Shown here piece by piece: positions 26,358-36,226 of a DNA stretch of 64,000 bases; position 1 is the first letter of the stretch; every line of letters starts with the position of its first letter. The stretch lies in the NCBI GenBank assembly GCA_026004775.1, contig BPJU01000006.1, positions 266,761-330,760 of the forward strand. The letters run 5' to 3'. The position numbers were made by a program, and so were the translations under genes. A model generated the notes under the pieces. The model did not search any database and was not told the origin of the DNA. It was given only the letters and a program-made list of their open reading frames with translations. The DNA comes from Pirellulaceae bacterium (GTDB lineage: Bacteria; Planctomycetota; Planctomycetia; Pirellulales; Pirellulaceae).

Positions 26358-29195
26358 ATGCTGACGGAAAGACGACCAGACGAGCGTTTGGACGCCTTCG
26401 GCGACTGGGGACGGTTCGTGGCTCGGTGCTGGTGGCTGGTTCTGCTCGTTTGGCTGGTAAGTTGGGCCCTGTTGCGCTGGGCAGCCCCTCCTTGGGACGA
26501 AGTGACATATGACGGCGATTTGGCTTACCTGCCCAGAGATCGGCCGAGCGTGGTGGGCGAGCGACTGCTGGCTCGCGGTTTTCCCCATGATTTCGCTGCC
26601 AGCCAACTGGTGATCGTTATTGCCCGGGAGGACCGCCCTCTCGACGAGGAAGACATCTACGCAGCCTACGATGTAGCGCGGCGGATGAAGCTGCTCCACG
26701 CCGAAACGGCGCTGGCACGGTTATATCGTCTGGAGAGATTGCGGAAAGAATCGAGCCGCCTGGAGGCCGAGGCACTTGCCGAGCGAGTCGAGCTGGCTCG
26801 GCAGGAAGCTCTGGATGCCTTCGACGAGGCCGCCTATTTTGACGAAGCGCTCTACCGGCATCGGCAACGCAAAGCAGATAGGCCGGCGGGTGTCGTGCCG
26901 GCCGGCGCCGCTACCGATCGGAAAATGGCGCGGATGTACTGGCTGCGGGCCGAGTTGTACGAGCATTTGGGACGCAGTGAGGAGGCCGAGCGTGAGAGGC
27001 GCCGAGCAGTGGCGATCGACCCGCAATGCCCGGAGCTATACGGCATCCCGGCGAAGCTCACGACCGACTGGCCAATCCTGGACGTCTGGACCTGGCGCGA
27101 CCCGGTATTTGGACGCAAATTGGTCAGCGATGACAAACAGGCGCGCCTGGTGGTGTTGCGTTTGGCCAACGAGTTCATGGCGATCCGCAATCAGCCGTTG
27201 CTTCAGCTTGTCAGGAGCGAGCTCCAGCAAGTACGCCGCCAGCTCACAGCCGACCAGCAGCAGCACCTGACTATCCAATGGACCGGTTCGGCGGCGATCG
27301 GCGGGGACATGCTGGATCTGGCTCGCCGCAGTATCGAACATACCGAATGGTATACGGTAGCGCTGATCGTGATCTTTCTGGTGGTGGTGTACCGGGCTCC
27401 GCTGCTGGTGGCTATTCCTCTGGTGTCGATAGCTCTTTCAGTCGCCATCGCCACGCACGTGGTGGCACTGTTGGCCGTGCCGGCCGAACAGCCGTGGGAA
27501 GAGCTGCGCATGGGACTGCGGGTCTTCACCACGACGAAAGTCTTCATCATCGTAATTCTTTTTGGAAGCGGAACCGACTACTGCCTGTTCTTGATCTCGC
27601 GCTACCGGGAGGAGTTATCCGGCGGCCGAGCCCCGCGCGAGGCGCTGGCTACCACCCTGGCCGGCGTCGGTACAGCACTGCTGGCCAGTGCCCTCACGAC
27701 CGTAGTGGGCCTGGCGATGATGGGCTTAGCCGAATTCGGCAAATTTCGCTACAGCGGTCCGGTGATCGGCCTGTGCCTGCTGGTGACGCTGCTGGTGTGC
27801 TTGTCGTTCAGTCCCGCCCTGCTGTATGCCCTCGGCACAACCCCCTTGCCCCGATGGCTGGGCGGCCTGGCCGCGGCGGACAACCGGAACGCTGTTTCCC
27901 TGGATCGCTTGTGGAACGGGGTGGGCCGAGCCGTAGTACGGTATCCCGGGGCCCTTTTGCTGCTGGGAGTCGTCCCCGTTTTGCCGGCGGCTGTCTACGG
28001 TTGGTTCAGTGCCGATCGGGTTACGTACGACTTGCTGGCCGGCTTGCCTGAGTCGCGTCCTAGTCGCATCGGTACATCAGCCTTGCGGCGGCATTTTCCG
28101 GTAGGAGAGAGTGGCCCGGTGACGGTCGTCCTACACCAGCCCGGCACCGATTTCAGCCAGCAACAGGGGCGGCAGAAAATCTATGAACTGGCAGCCAAGC
28201 TATATCAGGTTCCGGGCGTCCAGCGGGTGCGCAGCCTGGTCGATCCCTTGGGAGAGTACCCGCCCGGTTCCCAAATCGGGCTGACCGATTCGCAGGCCTG
28301 GCGTTTGTGGCTGTCTCGCCCACATCGGAAAACTGAGGCGATCTTCGTGGCCCACACGGCGGCTTACCCGCGTGATCTTACGCGCCTGGAAGTGGTGTTG
28401 GCGTACGACCCGTTTTCACCGGAGGCTCTGCGAGCCGTAACCGACATTCGACAATTGTGCCAGTCGCTGGCGGGTGACCGGACGTCGCCGTGGTTTGGCG
28501 CTACGGTCGGTTTTGCGGGCCCTACGGCTGCCATGGCGGACCTGCGCGAGGTAACCTTGCACGATCGGCATCGCATTGAGGTTCTGGTCGTTGCCGCCGT
28601 ATTGCTGGTCTTATTGGTGCTGCTGCGCCGGCCTGTGATTTGCGTTTACTTGATCGTTTCCGTGTTGTTCAGCTACCTGGTCACCATCGGCCTTACCGAG
28701 GCGGTTTTCCGCTGGTGGTACGGGCCTTCCTACGAAGGACTGGATTGGAAAGTGCCGCTCTTCCTGTTTGTCATCCTGGTAGCGATCGGGCAAGACTATA
28801 ACGTCTACCTGGTGACGCGGGTTTTTGAAGAACAACGGCGGCGCGGGCCCGTGGCCGGCCTGCGCTACGCCGTCAGCCGTACCGGGGGGATCATCACCAG
28901 TTGTGGGCTTATCATGGCCGGCACCTTCCTGGCGATGACCACGCCTTCGTGGGCTCCCGACCTGAAACAATGGTTCGTGGCGACCGATCTGGATACCGGC
29001 ACCGGCGGTTTTCGCGGCTTAACGGAGCTCGGCTTCGCACTTACTTTGGGTATCGCACTTGATACATTCTGGGTAAGATCCGTGTTGGTGCCGTCGTTCT
29101 TGGCCTTACGGATGCGGTGGCGGGCCAAGTGGCACTTCAGAAAAACAGACAGCCACCGATTGCCTAAATCGTCGACAACTCTGCCCGATTCCTAG
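26358..29195 (+). CDS. MMPL/RND-family membrane transporter
   Basis: A 945-residue inner-membrane protein with two homologous halves. TM1 is WWLVLLVWLVSWALLRW (about 20-36), followed by a large periplasmic loop rich in Glu/Arg helices that looks coiled-coil. A cluster of helices (VALIVIFLVVVYRAPLLVAIPLV) leads to the conserved GSGTDYCLFLISRYREEL. The second half repeats this (VVAAVLLVLLVLLRRPVICVYLIV) with AIGQDYNVYLVTRVFEE. The Asp residues in G-x-D-Y take part in proton coupling in MMPL proteins. It probably exports a lipid or hopanoid-like compound. AAGGAG precedes the ATG. Confidence 0.88.
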   Translation: MLTERRPDERLDAFGDWGRFVARCWWLVLLVWLVSWALLRWAAPPWDEVTYDGDLAYLPRDRPSVVGERLLARGFPHDFAASQLVIVIAREDRPLDEEDIYAAYDVARRMKLLHAETALARLYRLERLRKESSRLEAEALAERVELARQEALDAFDEAAYFDEALYRHRQRKADRPAGVVPAGAATDRKMARMYWLRAELYEHLGRSEEAERERRRAVAIDPQCPELYGIPAKLTTDWPILDVWTWRDPVFGRKLVSDDKQARLVVLRLANEFMAIRNQPLLQLVRSELQQVRRQLTADQQQHLTIQWTGSAAIGGDMLDLARRSIEHTEWYTVALIVIFLVVVYRAPLLVAIPLVSIALSVAIATHVVALLAVPAEQPWEELRMGLRVFTTTKVFIIVILFGSGTDYCLFLISRYREELSGGRAPREALATTLAGVGTALLASALTTVVGLAMMGLAEFGKFRYSGPVIGLCLLVTLLVCLSFSPALLYALGTTPLPRWLGGLAAADNRNAVSLDRLWNGVGRAVVRYPGALLLLGVVPVLPAAVYGWFSADRVTYDLLAGLPESRPSRIGTSALRRHFPVGESGPVTVVLHQPGTDFSQQQGRQKIYELAAKLYQVPGVQRVRSLVDPLGEYPPGSQIGLTDSQAWRLWLSRPHRKTEAIFVAHTAAYPRDLTRLEVVLAYDPFSPEALRAVTDIRQLCQSLAGDRTSPWFGATVGFAGPTAAMADLREVTLHDRHRIEVLVVAAVLLVLLVLLRRPVICVYLIVSVLFSYLVTIGLTEAVFRWWYGPSYEGLDWKVPLFLFVILVAIGQDYNVYLVTRVFEEQRRRGPVAGLRYAVSRTGGIITSCGLIMAGTFLAMTTPSWAPDLKQWFVATDLDTGTGGFRGLTELGFALTLGIALDTFWVRSVLVPSFLALRMRWRAKWHFRKTDSHRLPKSSTTLPDS

Positions 29196-29617
29196 GCATA
29201 TTACCCGAAAACGAGCCCAAACTTCGTCGCGGCGCGATTTATGTAACATGTTCCATAGCAACCACTTATAAATGATGTGGGCGTTCAAGCCCAATCGGCG
29301 CAGCACTTGCAATAAGAGAAGCTTCGTAACCGCGGAGTCGGCATCGCAAGCCGATAAGGCGAGCCGGGGCGACCTGCTCGGCAAACCGCGAGGTTCGGCC
29401 GGATAGGCGGTCGGGTCAAGGGGGCGGGTGTTTCGGGCCGGCGCGGGTACTCGACAAACACGCGTGCTCTGGCATGATGATGTTCGGTGATGCGGTGGTC
29501 GGTGGCGCTCTGGAAGCCGGCAGTGCCCAGGCAAGCTCTCGGCCGGCAGAGAGCCAAGTAATGGGGGGCGAAAAGCCCGTGGGATCCTTCTGGTTCGATT
29601 TAGGGAAGGGAGCTGAC
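29196..29617. other. 422-base intergenic region upstream of glnA
   Basis: Leader region of glutamine synthetase. I looked for a glutamine riboswitch (GGACGGAAGUAGG-like core) and a sigma-54 promoter (TGGC-N7-TGC) and found neither. In-frame ATGs at 29474 and nearby are not preferred as the glnA start. Confidence 0.5.
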
Positions 29618-31030
29618 GTGACTCCAAAAGAAGTATTGGCGTTGTGCCGCGAAAAGGATGTCAAGGCGGTGGATCTTCGGTTCATGGATTTTCCGGGATT
29701 GTGGCAGCACTTTACGATTCCGGTGTCGGCCCTGACCGAGGACGTCTTCGAGGAGGGATTGGGTTTTGACGGTTCGAGCATCCGCGGCTGGCAGGCGATC
29801 AATGAGAGCGATATGTTGGTCGTGCCGCAGCCGGAAACGGCGTTCCTGGATCCGTTCACGGCGATTCCGACGCTGGTGATGATCTGTAACATTCAGGATC
29901 CGATAACGCGTGAAGACTACACGCGTGATCCTCGCAATGTGGCCCGCAAGGCGGTCAATTACTTGCGGAGCACCGGCGTGGCTGACACAGCCAATTTCGG
30001 GCCGGAGGCCGAATTCTTCGTGTTCGACGATGTGCGTTTCGATCAGCGGTCGCACGAAGGCTATTACCACATCGACAGCATCGAGGGCGAGTGGAACCGG
30101 GGGCGGGACGAGAAGCCCAACCTCGGCTACAAGATCCGGCACAAGGAGGGTTACTTCCCGGTACCTCCGATGGACCACTTGATGGATCTGCGCAACGAGA
30201 TGATGACGACGATGATTGCGTGCGGCATCGAGGTCGAAGCGCAGCACCATGAAGTGGCGACGGCCGGCCAGTGCGAAATCGACATGAAGTTTCGCGACCT
30301 GGTGACGATGGCCGACCATCTGTTGATCTACAAGTATGTGGTGAAAAACGTGGCTCGCCGCCACAACAAGACCGTCACCTTCATGCCCAAACCATTGTTC
30401 GGCGACAACGGGTCGGGCATGCATACGCATTTTTCGTTGTGGAAAGACGGCCAGCCGCTTTTCGCCGGCTCGCAATACGCAGGTCTGAGTGAGGCGGCGT
30501 TGCACGCCATCGGCGGGCTGCTCAAACACGCTCCCTCGCTGCTGGCCTTCACCAATCCGACGACCAACAGCTACAAGCGGTTGGTGCCCGGCTATGAGGC
30601 GCCGGTGAACCTGGCCTACTCGCAGCGCAATCGTTCGGCGGCGTGCCGCATCCCGATGTACAGCCCCAGCCCGAAGTCGAAGCGGATCGAATTCCGCTGC
30701 CCGGACGGAAGCTGCAATCCATATCTGGCGTTTGCAGCCATGCTGATGGCCGCTTTGGATGGGATCCAAAACAAGATCGATCCCGGCGAACCGCTCGATA
30801 AGGATATCTACGATCTGCCGCCGGAAGAACTGGCCAAAGTGCCGAAGACGCCCGGTAGTCTGGAAGAAGCACTGAATGCCCTGGAAGCGGATCACGAATA
30901 TCTGCTGCGGGGCGACGTGTTCACGCCGGATGTCATCGAGACGTGGATCCGGTACAAGCGCAAGACGGAAGTCGACGGCGTGCGTTTGCGACCGCACCCG
31001 TATGAGTTCTGCCTGTACTTCGATTGCTAG
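29618..31030 (+). CDS. glnA: glutamine synthetase, type I (GSI-beta)
   Basis: A 470-residue enzyme, the standard GSI length, making glutamine from glutamate, ammonia and ATP. Motifs are [10 protein letters not shown] (Asp50 loop), [11 protein letters not shown] (metal site, about 127-137), [27 protein letters not shown] and the Arg in NRSAACRIP. The adenylylation Tyr is at about 398 ([10 protein letters not shown]), so control by GlnE-type adenylylation is possible. The GTG at 29618 follows a strong AGGGAAGGGAG, and the upstream in-frame ATG would add 48 atypical residues. A terminator follows at 31130. Confidence 0.95.
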   Translation: MTPKEVLALCREKDVKAVDLRFMDFPGLWQHFTIPVSALTEDVFEEGLGFDGSSIRGWQAINESDMLVVPQPETAFLDPFTAIPTLVMICNIQDPITREDYTRDPRNVARKAVNYLRSTGVADTANFGPEAEFFVFDDVRFDQRSHEGYYHIDSIEGEWNRGRDEKPNLGYKIRHKEGYFPVPPMDHLMDLRNEMMTTMIACGIEVEAQHHEVATAGQCEIDMKFRDLVTMADHLLIYKYVVKNVARRHNKTVTFMPKPLFGDNGSGMHTHFSLWKDGQPLFAGSQYAGLSEAALHAIGGLLKHAPSLLAFTNPTTNSYKRLVPGYEAPVNLAYSQRNRSAACRIPMYSPSPKSKRIEFRCPDGSCNPYLAFAAMLMAALDGIQNKIDPGEPLDKDIYDLPPEELAKVPKTPGSLEEALNALEADHEYLLRGDVFTPDVIETWIRYKRKTEVDGVRLRPHPYEFCLYFDC

Positions 31031-31129
31031 GCGGATGGGCCTAAGGAGCAACCGACCGGCCACGGGAGAATCCGTGCAATTCCGGTAGGCCCGTGTCATC
31101 GATCGTCGAGGTTGCTTGAGCAACGAATG

Positions 31130-31163
31130 CCGGCCTGGTACGTTGGTGCCAGTCCGGTTTTTT
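31130..31163 (+). terminator. rho-independent terminator of glnA
   Basis: Stem CCGGCCTGG / CCAGTCCGG with one mismatch, a 10-nt loop and a run of T (31158-31163), about 100 bases after the glnA stop. Confidence 0.7.
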
Positions 31164-31311
31164 GTTGGATGGCGGTTGTGCGAGAGGCTCAAGCTTTGTT
31201 GGCAAGAGATGAGTCGGAGTGTGAAGTGAATAAGATTGTGGGGTGCCAAGCAGATATGACGTGGGATTTGCCCGTGAAGCCGTGCGGCTGTCACGCGGGA
31301 GAAGAGACGAT

Positions 31312-32040
31312 ATGGCAATAGATGAGCGCGTATTGAACCGGTTGGCGGAATTCGACACACCTACGATTTGCAATGTCATCGAGTTGTTTGACGTGCGGCC
31401 GCGCGACCAGGGCTACATGGATCAGCGCGTGCGTGCCTGTTTTCCCGACCTGCCCCCGGTGGTCGGCTTCGCGGCGCCGGCCGCCTTTCGGTCGTCGTTG
31501 CCACCCGAGAAAGGGGACGCCTACGGCAGCCTGGAAAAGCAGCTCGAGCAACTGGCCGCACTGCCCGGCCCGGGCATTGTCGTTATTCAGGACTTGGACG
31601 ACCCACCGGTGGCGGCGGTGTTTGGGGAGGTGATGTGTTCGGCCTATCAGGCATTCGGCGCGCGCGGTTTGGTGACCAACGGGGCGGGACGCGACTTGCC
31701 CCAAGTACGGGCACTGGGCTTCCCGGTCTTCACCTCAGGGGCGATCGCCTCGCACGGCTATTGCCACTTGTTGCACTTGGGACTGCCGGTTCGCGTCGGT
31801 GGCCTGGTCGTGCGGCAGGGCGACCTGCTGCATGCCGATGCCAACGGCATCACGAACATCCCGCTTTCGATTGCGGCGGAGGTGGCCGATGTGGCAGCAG
31901 AATTTGTGGCGGCCGAGGCGATCGTGCTTGACTATGTGAAAGCTCCAGGGCCAAAATCCGTGAAAGAGTTTGCCGACCGTCGCCGGGCTTTCCAGGAGGC
32001 GGTGGCCCGACTGGTGCGGCGAATCCGCGGCCAGACGTGA
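31312..32040 (+). CDS. RraA-family protein (aldolase / RNase E inhibitor-like)
   Basis: A 242-residue protein of the RraA / HMG-aldolase fold. DTPTICNVIELFDVRP is the family start. VVIQDLDDPPVAAVFGE and the ring VTNGAGRDLPQVRALGFPVFTSG carry the conserved G-x-x-R-D and the phosphate loop. In planctomycetes such proteins are usually annotated as dimethylmenaquinone methyltransferase-like, though many are aldolases. GAAGAG precedes the ATG at 31312. Its stop is close to the start of ald, so these two and mtnA form an operon. Confidence 0.75.
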   Translation: MAIDERVLNRLAEFDTPTICNVIELFDVRPRDQGYMDQRVRACFPDLPPVVGFAAPAAFRSSLPPEKGDAYGSLEKQLEQLAALPGPGIVVIQDLDDPPVAAVFGEVMCSAYQAFGARGLVTNGAGRDLPQVRALGFPVFTSGAIASHGYCHLLHLGLPVRVGGLVVRQGDLLHADANGITNIPLSIAAEVADVAAEFVAAEAIVLDYVKAPGPKSVKEFADRRRAFQEAVARLVRRIRGQT

Positions 32041-32066
32041 CCGACTTTTCCGTGCGGGAATCGGAT

Positions 32067-33182
32067 ATGATCATCGGCGTACCCCGCGAAATCAAACGGG
32101 ACGAATACCGAGTGGCGATGCTGCCGGTGGGGGTGGAAGAGTTGGTCCGCGCCGGGCACAAAGTATTGATCGAAGCCGGTGCGGGGCTGGGTTCGGGGAT
32201 CCCGGACCATGCCTACCTGGAGCACGGCGCGGAGCTGGTTGCTTCGGGGGCGGATATTTACCGGCGTGCCGAGTTGGTAGTGAAAGTCAAGGAACCGCTT
32301 CCCGAGGAGTATTCTTTGTTGCAGCCAGGCCAAGCGGTTTTCACCTATTTTCACTTCGCCGCCGATCGCGGCCTGACCGAAGCGATGCTGGAAGCGGGCG
32401 TCACGTGCCTGGCCTATGAAACGTTGCGTGATGAGCACGGCCGGCTGCCGCTGCTTACGCCGATGAGCGAAGTGGCCGGACGCATGAGCATCCAGGAAGG
32501 CGCCAAGTATCTGGAAAAGCCGCAGATGGGACGTGGTATCCTGCTGGGTGGTGTACCGGGCGTCGCTCCCGCACATATCACCATCCTGGGCGGCGGCGTG
32601 GTGGGAGCCAACGCCGCCCGCATCGCCGCCGGTTTCCATGCTGATGTGGCCATTCTGGATATCAACATGGACCGCCTGCGCTATCTGGCCGATGTGATGC
32701 CCCCGAATGTCAACGTGCTGTTCAGTGATCGGCACACGATCCGCGAGGAGTTGAAGTTGGCCGATCTGGTGATCGGTGCGGTGCTGATACCGGGTGCCAA
32801 AGCCCCGTCGCTGATATCGCGCCAAGATTTGCGGCTGATGAAACCGGGGAGCGTCATTATCGACGTGGCGATCGATCAGGGAGGTTGTGTGGAAACCAGC
32901 CGTCCCACCACGCACAGCGATCCGGTATATCTTGAAGAAGACGTCGTCCATTATTGCGTGACCAACATGCCGGGAGCCGTGGGACGCACCAGCACGTTCG
33001 CACTGTGCAACGTAACGCTGCCGTGGATCATGAAAGTGGCTCAATACGGCCCGCTCGAAGCCGCTCGGCGCTTCCCGCCTCTGGCAACCGCCATCAACAT
33101 CCACGATGGCCGCGTCACCAACCAGGCGGTAGCAGAAACGTTCAACATGGAGTGGCACCAGTTGCCCTTGACTGACCGATGA
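32067..33182 (+). CDS. ald: alanine dehydrogenase
   Basis: A 371-residue NAD-dependent enzyme interconverting L-alanine with pyruvate and ammonia. It opens with MIIGVPREIKRDEYRVAMLP, and has VKVKEPLPEEY, KYLEKPQMGRGILLGGVPGV, the Rossmann motif ITILGGGVVGANAARIA and VIIDVAIDQGGCVETSRPT. Length matches the family. A GTG at 32037 is possible but would add ten atypical residues. The TGA overlaps the mtnA ATG (ATGA), so translation is probably coupled. It shares an operon with the RraA-like gene. Confidence 0.95.
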   Translation: MIIGVPREIKRDEYRVAMLPVGVEELVRAGHKVLIEAGAGLGSGIPDHAYLEHGAELVASGADIYRRAELVVKVKEPLPEEYSLLQPGQAVFTYFHFAADRGLTEAMLEAGVTCLAYETLRDEHGRLPLLTPMSEVAGRMSIQEGAKYLEKPQMGRGILLGGVPGVAPAHITILGGGVVGANAARIAAGFHADVAILDINMDRLRYLADVMPPNVNVLFSDRHTIREELKLADLVIGAVLIPGAKAPSLISRQDLRLMKPGSVIIDVAIDQGGCVETSRPTTHSDPVYLEEDVVHYCVTNMPGAVGRTSTFALCNVTLPWIMKVAQYGPLEAARRFPPLATAINIHDGRVTNQAVAETFNMEWHQLPLTDR

Positions 33183-34324
33183 CCGATCCACAGTCCTTGT
33201 CGATCGATCCGAGTGCGACACCTCGTGCGGAGACTTCACCCGGTGCCGGCAGAGCCCCGGACTGCCGTGCGGTGCGTCCCTTGCGGTGGGTCGGCCAGAC
33301 GGACGGCTACCTGGTGCTCGTCGACCAGACGCGGCTGCCTCTGGAGTACCGGGAAATCGAATGCCACACGGTTGAGCAATTGTGGCAGGCGATCCGGCAG
33401 TTGTGCGTCCGAGGGGCTCCGGCTATCGGAATTGCCGCGGCCTACGGTTTGTGTCTCGGCTTGCAGCCGGTAAGCCGGGCACCTCGTGAAAAATTCCTCG
33501 AAAGACTCGATCAACTGATCGACTATTTAGGGGAAAGTCGCCCCACGGCGGTCAACCTTTTTTGGGCGTTGCACCGGATGCGGCGCGTGGCTTTCGCTGC
33601 GCCGGCGGGCGCTTCGAGCATGGAACTTCTGGACCGACTGTTGGAAGAAGCTCATGCCATATTCGAAGAAGACCGCCGCATGTGCCGGGCCATCGGGAGC
33701 CATGGCGCGGGGTTGCTGCGATCCGTGCGAGCCGTCCTTACCCATTGCAACACCGGTGGTCTGGCGACCGCCGAATACGGTACGGCCTTGTCCATCATCT
33801 TCACCGCTCAGGACCAGGGCCACTTGCTGCATGTCTACGTCGATGAAACTCGCCCGCTGTGGCAGGGAGCGCGGCTGACGGCGTGGGAACTGGGCCAGCG
33901 AGGAATTCCGGTCACCGTTATCTGCGATTCGATGGCCGGCTGGCTGATGCGTACCGGGCGAGTACAGGCGGTGCTGGTGGGAGCTGATCGTATTGCCGCC
34001 AACGGTGACACGGCCAACAAGATCGGTACCTATAGTCTGGCCGTGTTGGCTCGCGCTCACAACCTGCCCTTCTATGTCGCCGCCCCCAGCTCGACGTTCG
34101 ATCTGACGATCCCTAACGGCGATGCCATCCCTATCGAACAGCGACCGCCCGATGAGGTGGTAGCGCCGTTCGGCCGTCGCATCGCACCGGAAAACATCAA
34201 TGTGTTCAATCCGGCTTTCGACGTCACGCCGGCCGAACTGGTAACGGCCATCGTTACCGAACGCGGTGTCATTCAGCCGGTCACGCCGGAGAGCATCCGC
34301 CGGACCATGGGAAATGCTGCGTAA
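33179..34324 (+). CDS. mtnA: S-methyl-5-thioribose-1-phosphate isomerase
   Basis: A 381-residue aldose-ketose isomerase of the methionine salvage pathway, turning methylthioribose-1-phosphate into methylthioribulose-1-phosphate. The motifs are RGAPAIGIAAAYGL, the catalytic Cys region THCNTGGLATAEYGTAL, and the Asp region GADRIAANGDTANKIGTY. The first 35 residues are a low-complexity N-terminal extension. The start overlaps the ald stop by 4 bases. No other salvage gene lies nearby, so its link to alanine metabolism is unusual. Confidence 0.93.
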   Translation: MTDPQSLSIDPSATPRAETSPGAGRAPDCRAVRPLRWVGQTDGYLVLVDQTRLPLEYREIECHTVEQLWQAIRQLCVRGAPAIGIAAAYGLCLGLQPVSRAPREKFLERLDQLIDYLGESRPTAVNLFWALHRMRRVAFAAPAGASSMELLDRLLEEAHAIFEEDRRMCRAIGSHGAGLLRSVRAVLTHCNTGGLATAEYGTALSIIFTAQDQGHLLHVYVDETRPLWQGARLTAWELGQRGIPVTVICDSMAGWLMRTGRVQAVLVGADRIAANGDTANKIGTYSLAVLARAHNLPFYVAAPSSTFDLTIPNGDAIPIEQRPPDEVVAPFGRRIAPENINVFNPAFDVTPAELVTAIVTERGVIQPVTPESIRRTMGNAA

Positions 34325-34494
34325 CGCGCCGTACGGCACCCGCGGGACGCTCTTGGTACCCGCTCGGCATCAGTCCCCCGAATCTCCGAGAAAAAAACTT
34401 TCGCTGCAATCGCTGCAATGGTAAACTGATGTCAATCTGTTGATACAACCGGGCTTGATTGACCGGTGGGGACAGGAAGCGAGGAGATCTCATT

Positions 34495-35940
34495 ATGCCG
34501 GCAGCTCAAGTATGGCAGCACCCAGCTTTCAGCCGGCGTACCGCGATCCAGGCCGGCGCCATTGGAATCCTGGGATTGGGAATGAACCACTTGGGAGCGC
34601 TGCGGCAGGTGGGGGCCGCCCAGAGCTACGGTTCGTTTGGGAAAGCCCGGGCATGTATCTTTATCTTTTTGTCGGGTGGGCTTTCTCAATTGGACAGTTT
34701 TGACTTGAAGCCGGAAGCTCCGGAGGACGTACGTGGCGAGTTTCGGCCGGTGTCCACACGAACTCCGGGATTGCAGATTTGCGAGCACTTGCCGCGGCTG
34801 GCGGCCCAGAGCCACCGGTGGGCGGTTATCCGATCGTTGACTCACTCTTCCAACGAACATTCAGCCGGACACATGATCATGCTGACCGGCCGATCGGTTC
34901 TGCCTCCCGGATTTCAGCCCAACAGTCCGCAGCCAACGGATTGGCCGAGCATCGCAGCGGTGGTAGGGGCTGTGGCCGTGAAGCGCAACAACCTGCCGCC
35001 TGCGGCGGTGTTGCCCGAAAAACTGGTTCATTACTCGGGACGCGTCATTCCCGGGCAGTTTGCCGGGCAAATGGGCCGGCATCGTGATCCGTGGTTCATC
35101 GAAGCTTCGCCTTTCCATCCCACTCGCTACGGAGCCTATCCGCAGTACAGTTTTGATCATCAGGAGCGGGGCACCGATGAGACGCGGATGTTTCAGGCTC
35201 CGTGTTTGAAGCTGCCGCAGGGAATGACGGCTGGGCAACTACAAGATCGCGTCGCTTTGGGACGGCTGTTTGCCCAGCAGTGCCGAGAGCTGGATCGGTT
35301 TGCCCAAGTCGAACAAGTGGATCGGTATCGCCAGGCGGCTATCGGGTTGCTGACCGATCCGCGTGTGCGGCGTGCGCTGGATGTTACTCGTGCCCCGGAA
35401 GCGATTAAGGAACGCTATGGCAAAAACGCATTCGGCTGGTCGCTATTGATGGCCCGCAATCTGGTCGCCGAAGGCGTGACACTGGTCCAAGTCAATCTGG
35501 GCAACGACGAAACGTGGGATACGCACGGCAACGCGTTTCCGCATCTGAAAGAGAAACTCTTTCCGCCCACAGATCAGGCGGTGTCCGCATTGCTAGACGA
35601 TCTGGCCGAGTCGGGATTGCTGGAAGAGACGCTCATCGTGATGGCAAGCGAGTTTGGAAGGACGCCGAAGATCAGTTTACTGCCCCGATACTACAAACTT
35701 CCCGGTCGCGATCACTGGGGAGCCGTCCAGTCGGTGTGGCTGGCCGGTGGTCCGGTGCCGGGAGGGGTGGTTGTGGGGGCTTCAGACCGAATCGGTGCCT
35801 ACCCGTCTGACGATCCAAAAACACCCGAACAGTTGGCCGCCACTATTTATCATGCCTTGGGTATACCGCGTTACGCCGTGTGGCACGATCAACAACAGCG
35901 CCCCCATGCCGTTTACCACGGCGAACCGATTTTTGCCTGA
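34495..35940 (+). CDS. DUF1501 (sulfatase-like) protein
   Basis: A 481-residue protein with a twin-arginine-like leader (FSRRTAIQAGAIGILGLGM), so it is probably exported folded. The body has the DUF1501 signatures ARACIFIFLSGGLSQLDSFDLKP, HMIMLTGR and VMASEFGRTPKI. The fold is alkaline-phosphatase-like. In planctomycetes such proteins usually come with a DUF1549/DUF1553 partner; here none is adjacent. GAGGAG precedes the ATG. Function unknown. Confidence 0.9.
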   Translation: MPAAQVWQHPAFSRRTAIQAGAIGILGLGMNHLGALRQVGAAQSYGSFGKARACIFIFLSGGLSQLDSFDLKPEAPEDVRGEFRPVSTRTPGLQICEHLPRLAAQSHRWAVIRSLTHSSNEHSAGHMIMLTGRSVLPPGFQPNSPQPTDWPSIAAVVGAVAVKRNNLPPAAVLPEKLVHYSGRVIPGQFAGQMGRHRDPWFIEASPFHPTRYGAYPQYSFDHQERGTDETRMFQAPCLKLPQGMTAGQLQDRVALGRLFAQQCRELDRFAQVEQVDRYRQAAIGLLTDPRVRRALDVTRAPEAIKERYGKNAFGWSLLMARNLVAEGVTLVQVNLGNDETWDTHGNAFPHLKEKLFPPTDQAVSALLDDLAESGLLEETLIVMASEFGRTPKISLLPRYYKLPGRDHWGAVQSVWLAGGPVPGGVVVGASDRIGAYPSDDPKTPEQLAATIYHALGIPRYAVWHDQQQRPHAVYHGEPIFA

Positions 35941-36006
35941 GAATCCTCATCGGTGGTCCGCCGCACGGGCGAGTCGGGTAATGAATCATCCGCAAAGGGC
36001 GTCCCC

Positions 36007-36036
36007 TTGGATCAAGACGGCGGTGGTGTCTATAAT
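36007..36036 (+). promoter_or_regulatory. promoter of tRNA-Leu
   Basis: TTGGAT (36007-36012), an 18-base spacer and a perfect TATAAT (36031-36036), ending 31 bases before the tRNA. Confidence 0.6.
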
Positions 36037-36065
36037 GAAGCGACTGCGATGAATTCACTAGACGC

Positions 36066-36152
<87 letters not shown>

Positions 36153-36226
36153 TTCTGTCCGGTCGCTCCGGGAACGATACCGACTCACAATCTGGGCGGG
36201 ACTCATCGGCCGCGATGGTTGCCCAG

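Noticed and set aside
29196..29617. Glutamine riboswitch or sigma-54 promoter upstream of glnA
   Set aside because: The conserved cores were looked for and are not present.
29600..31360. A 586-codon minus-strand ORF opposite glutamine synthetase
   Set aside because: Shadow of the strong codon bias of glnA; no family features and no ribosome site.
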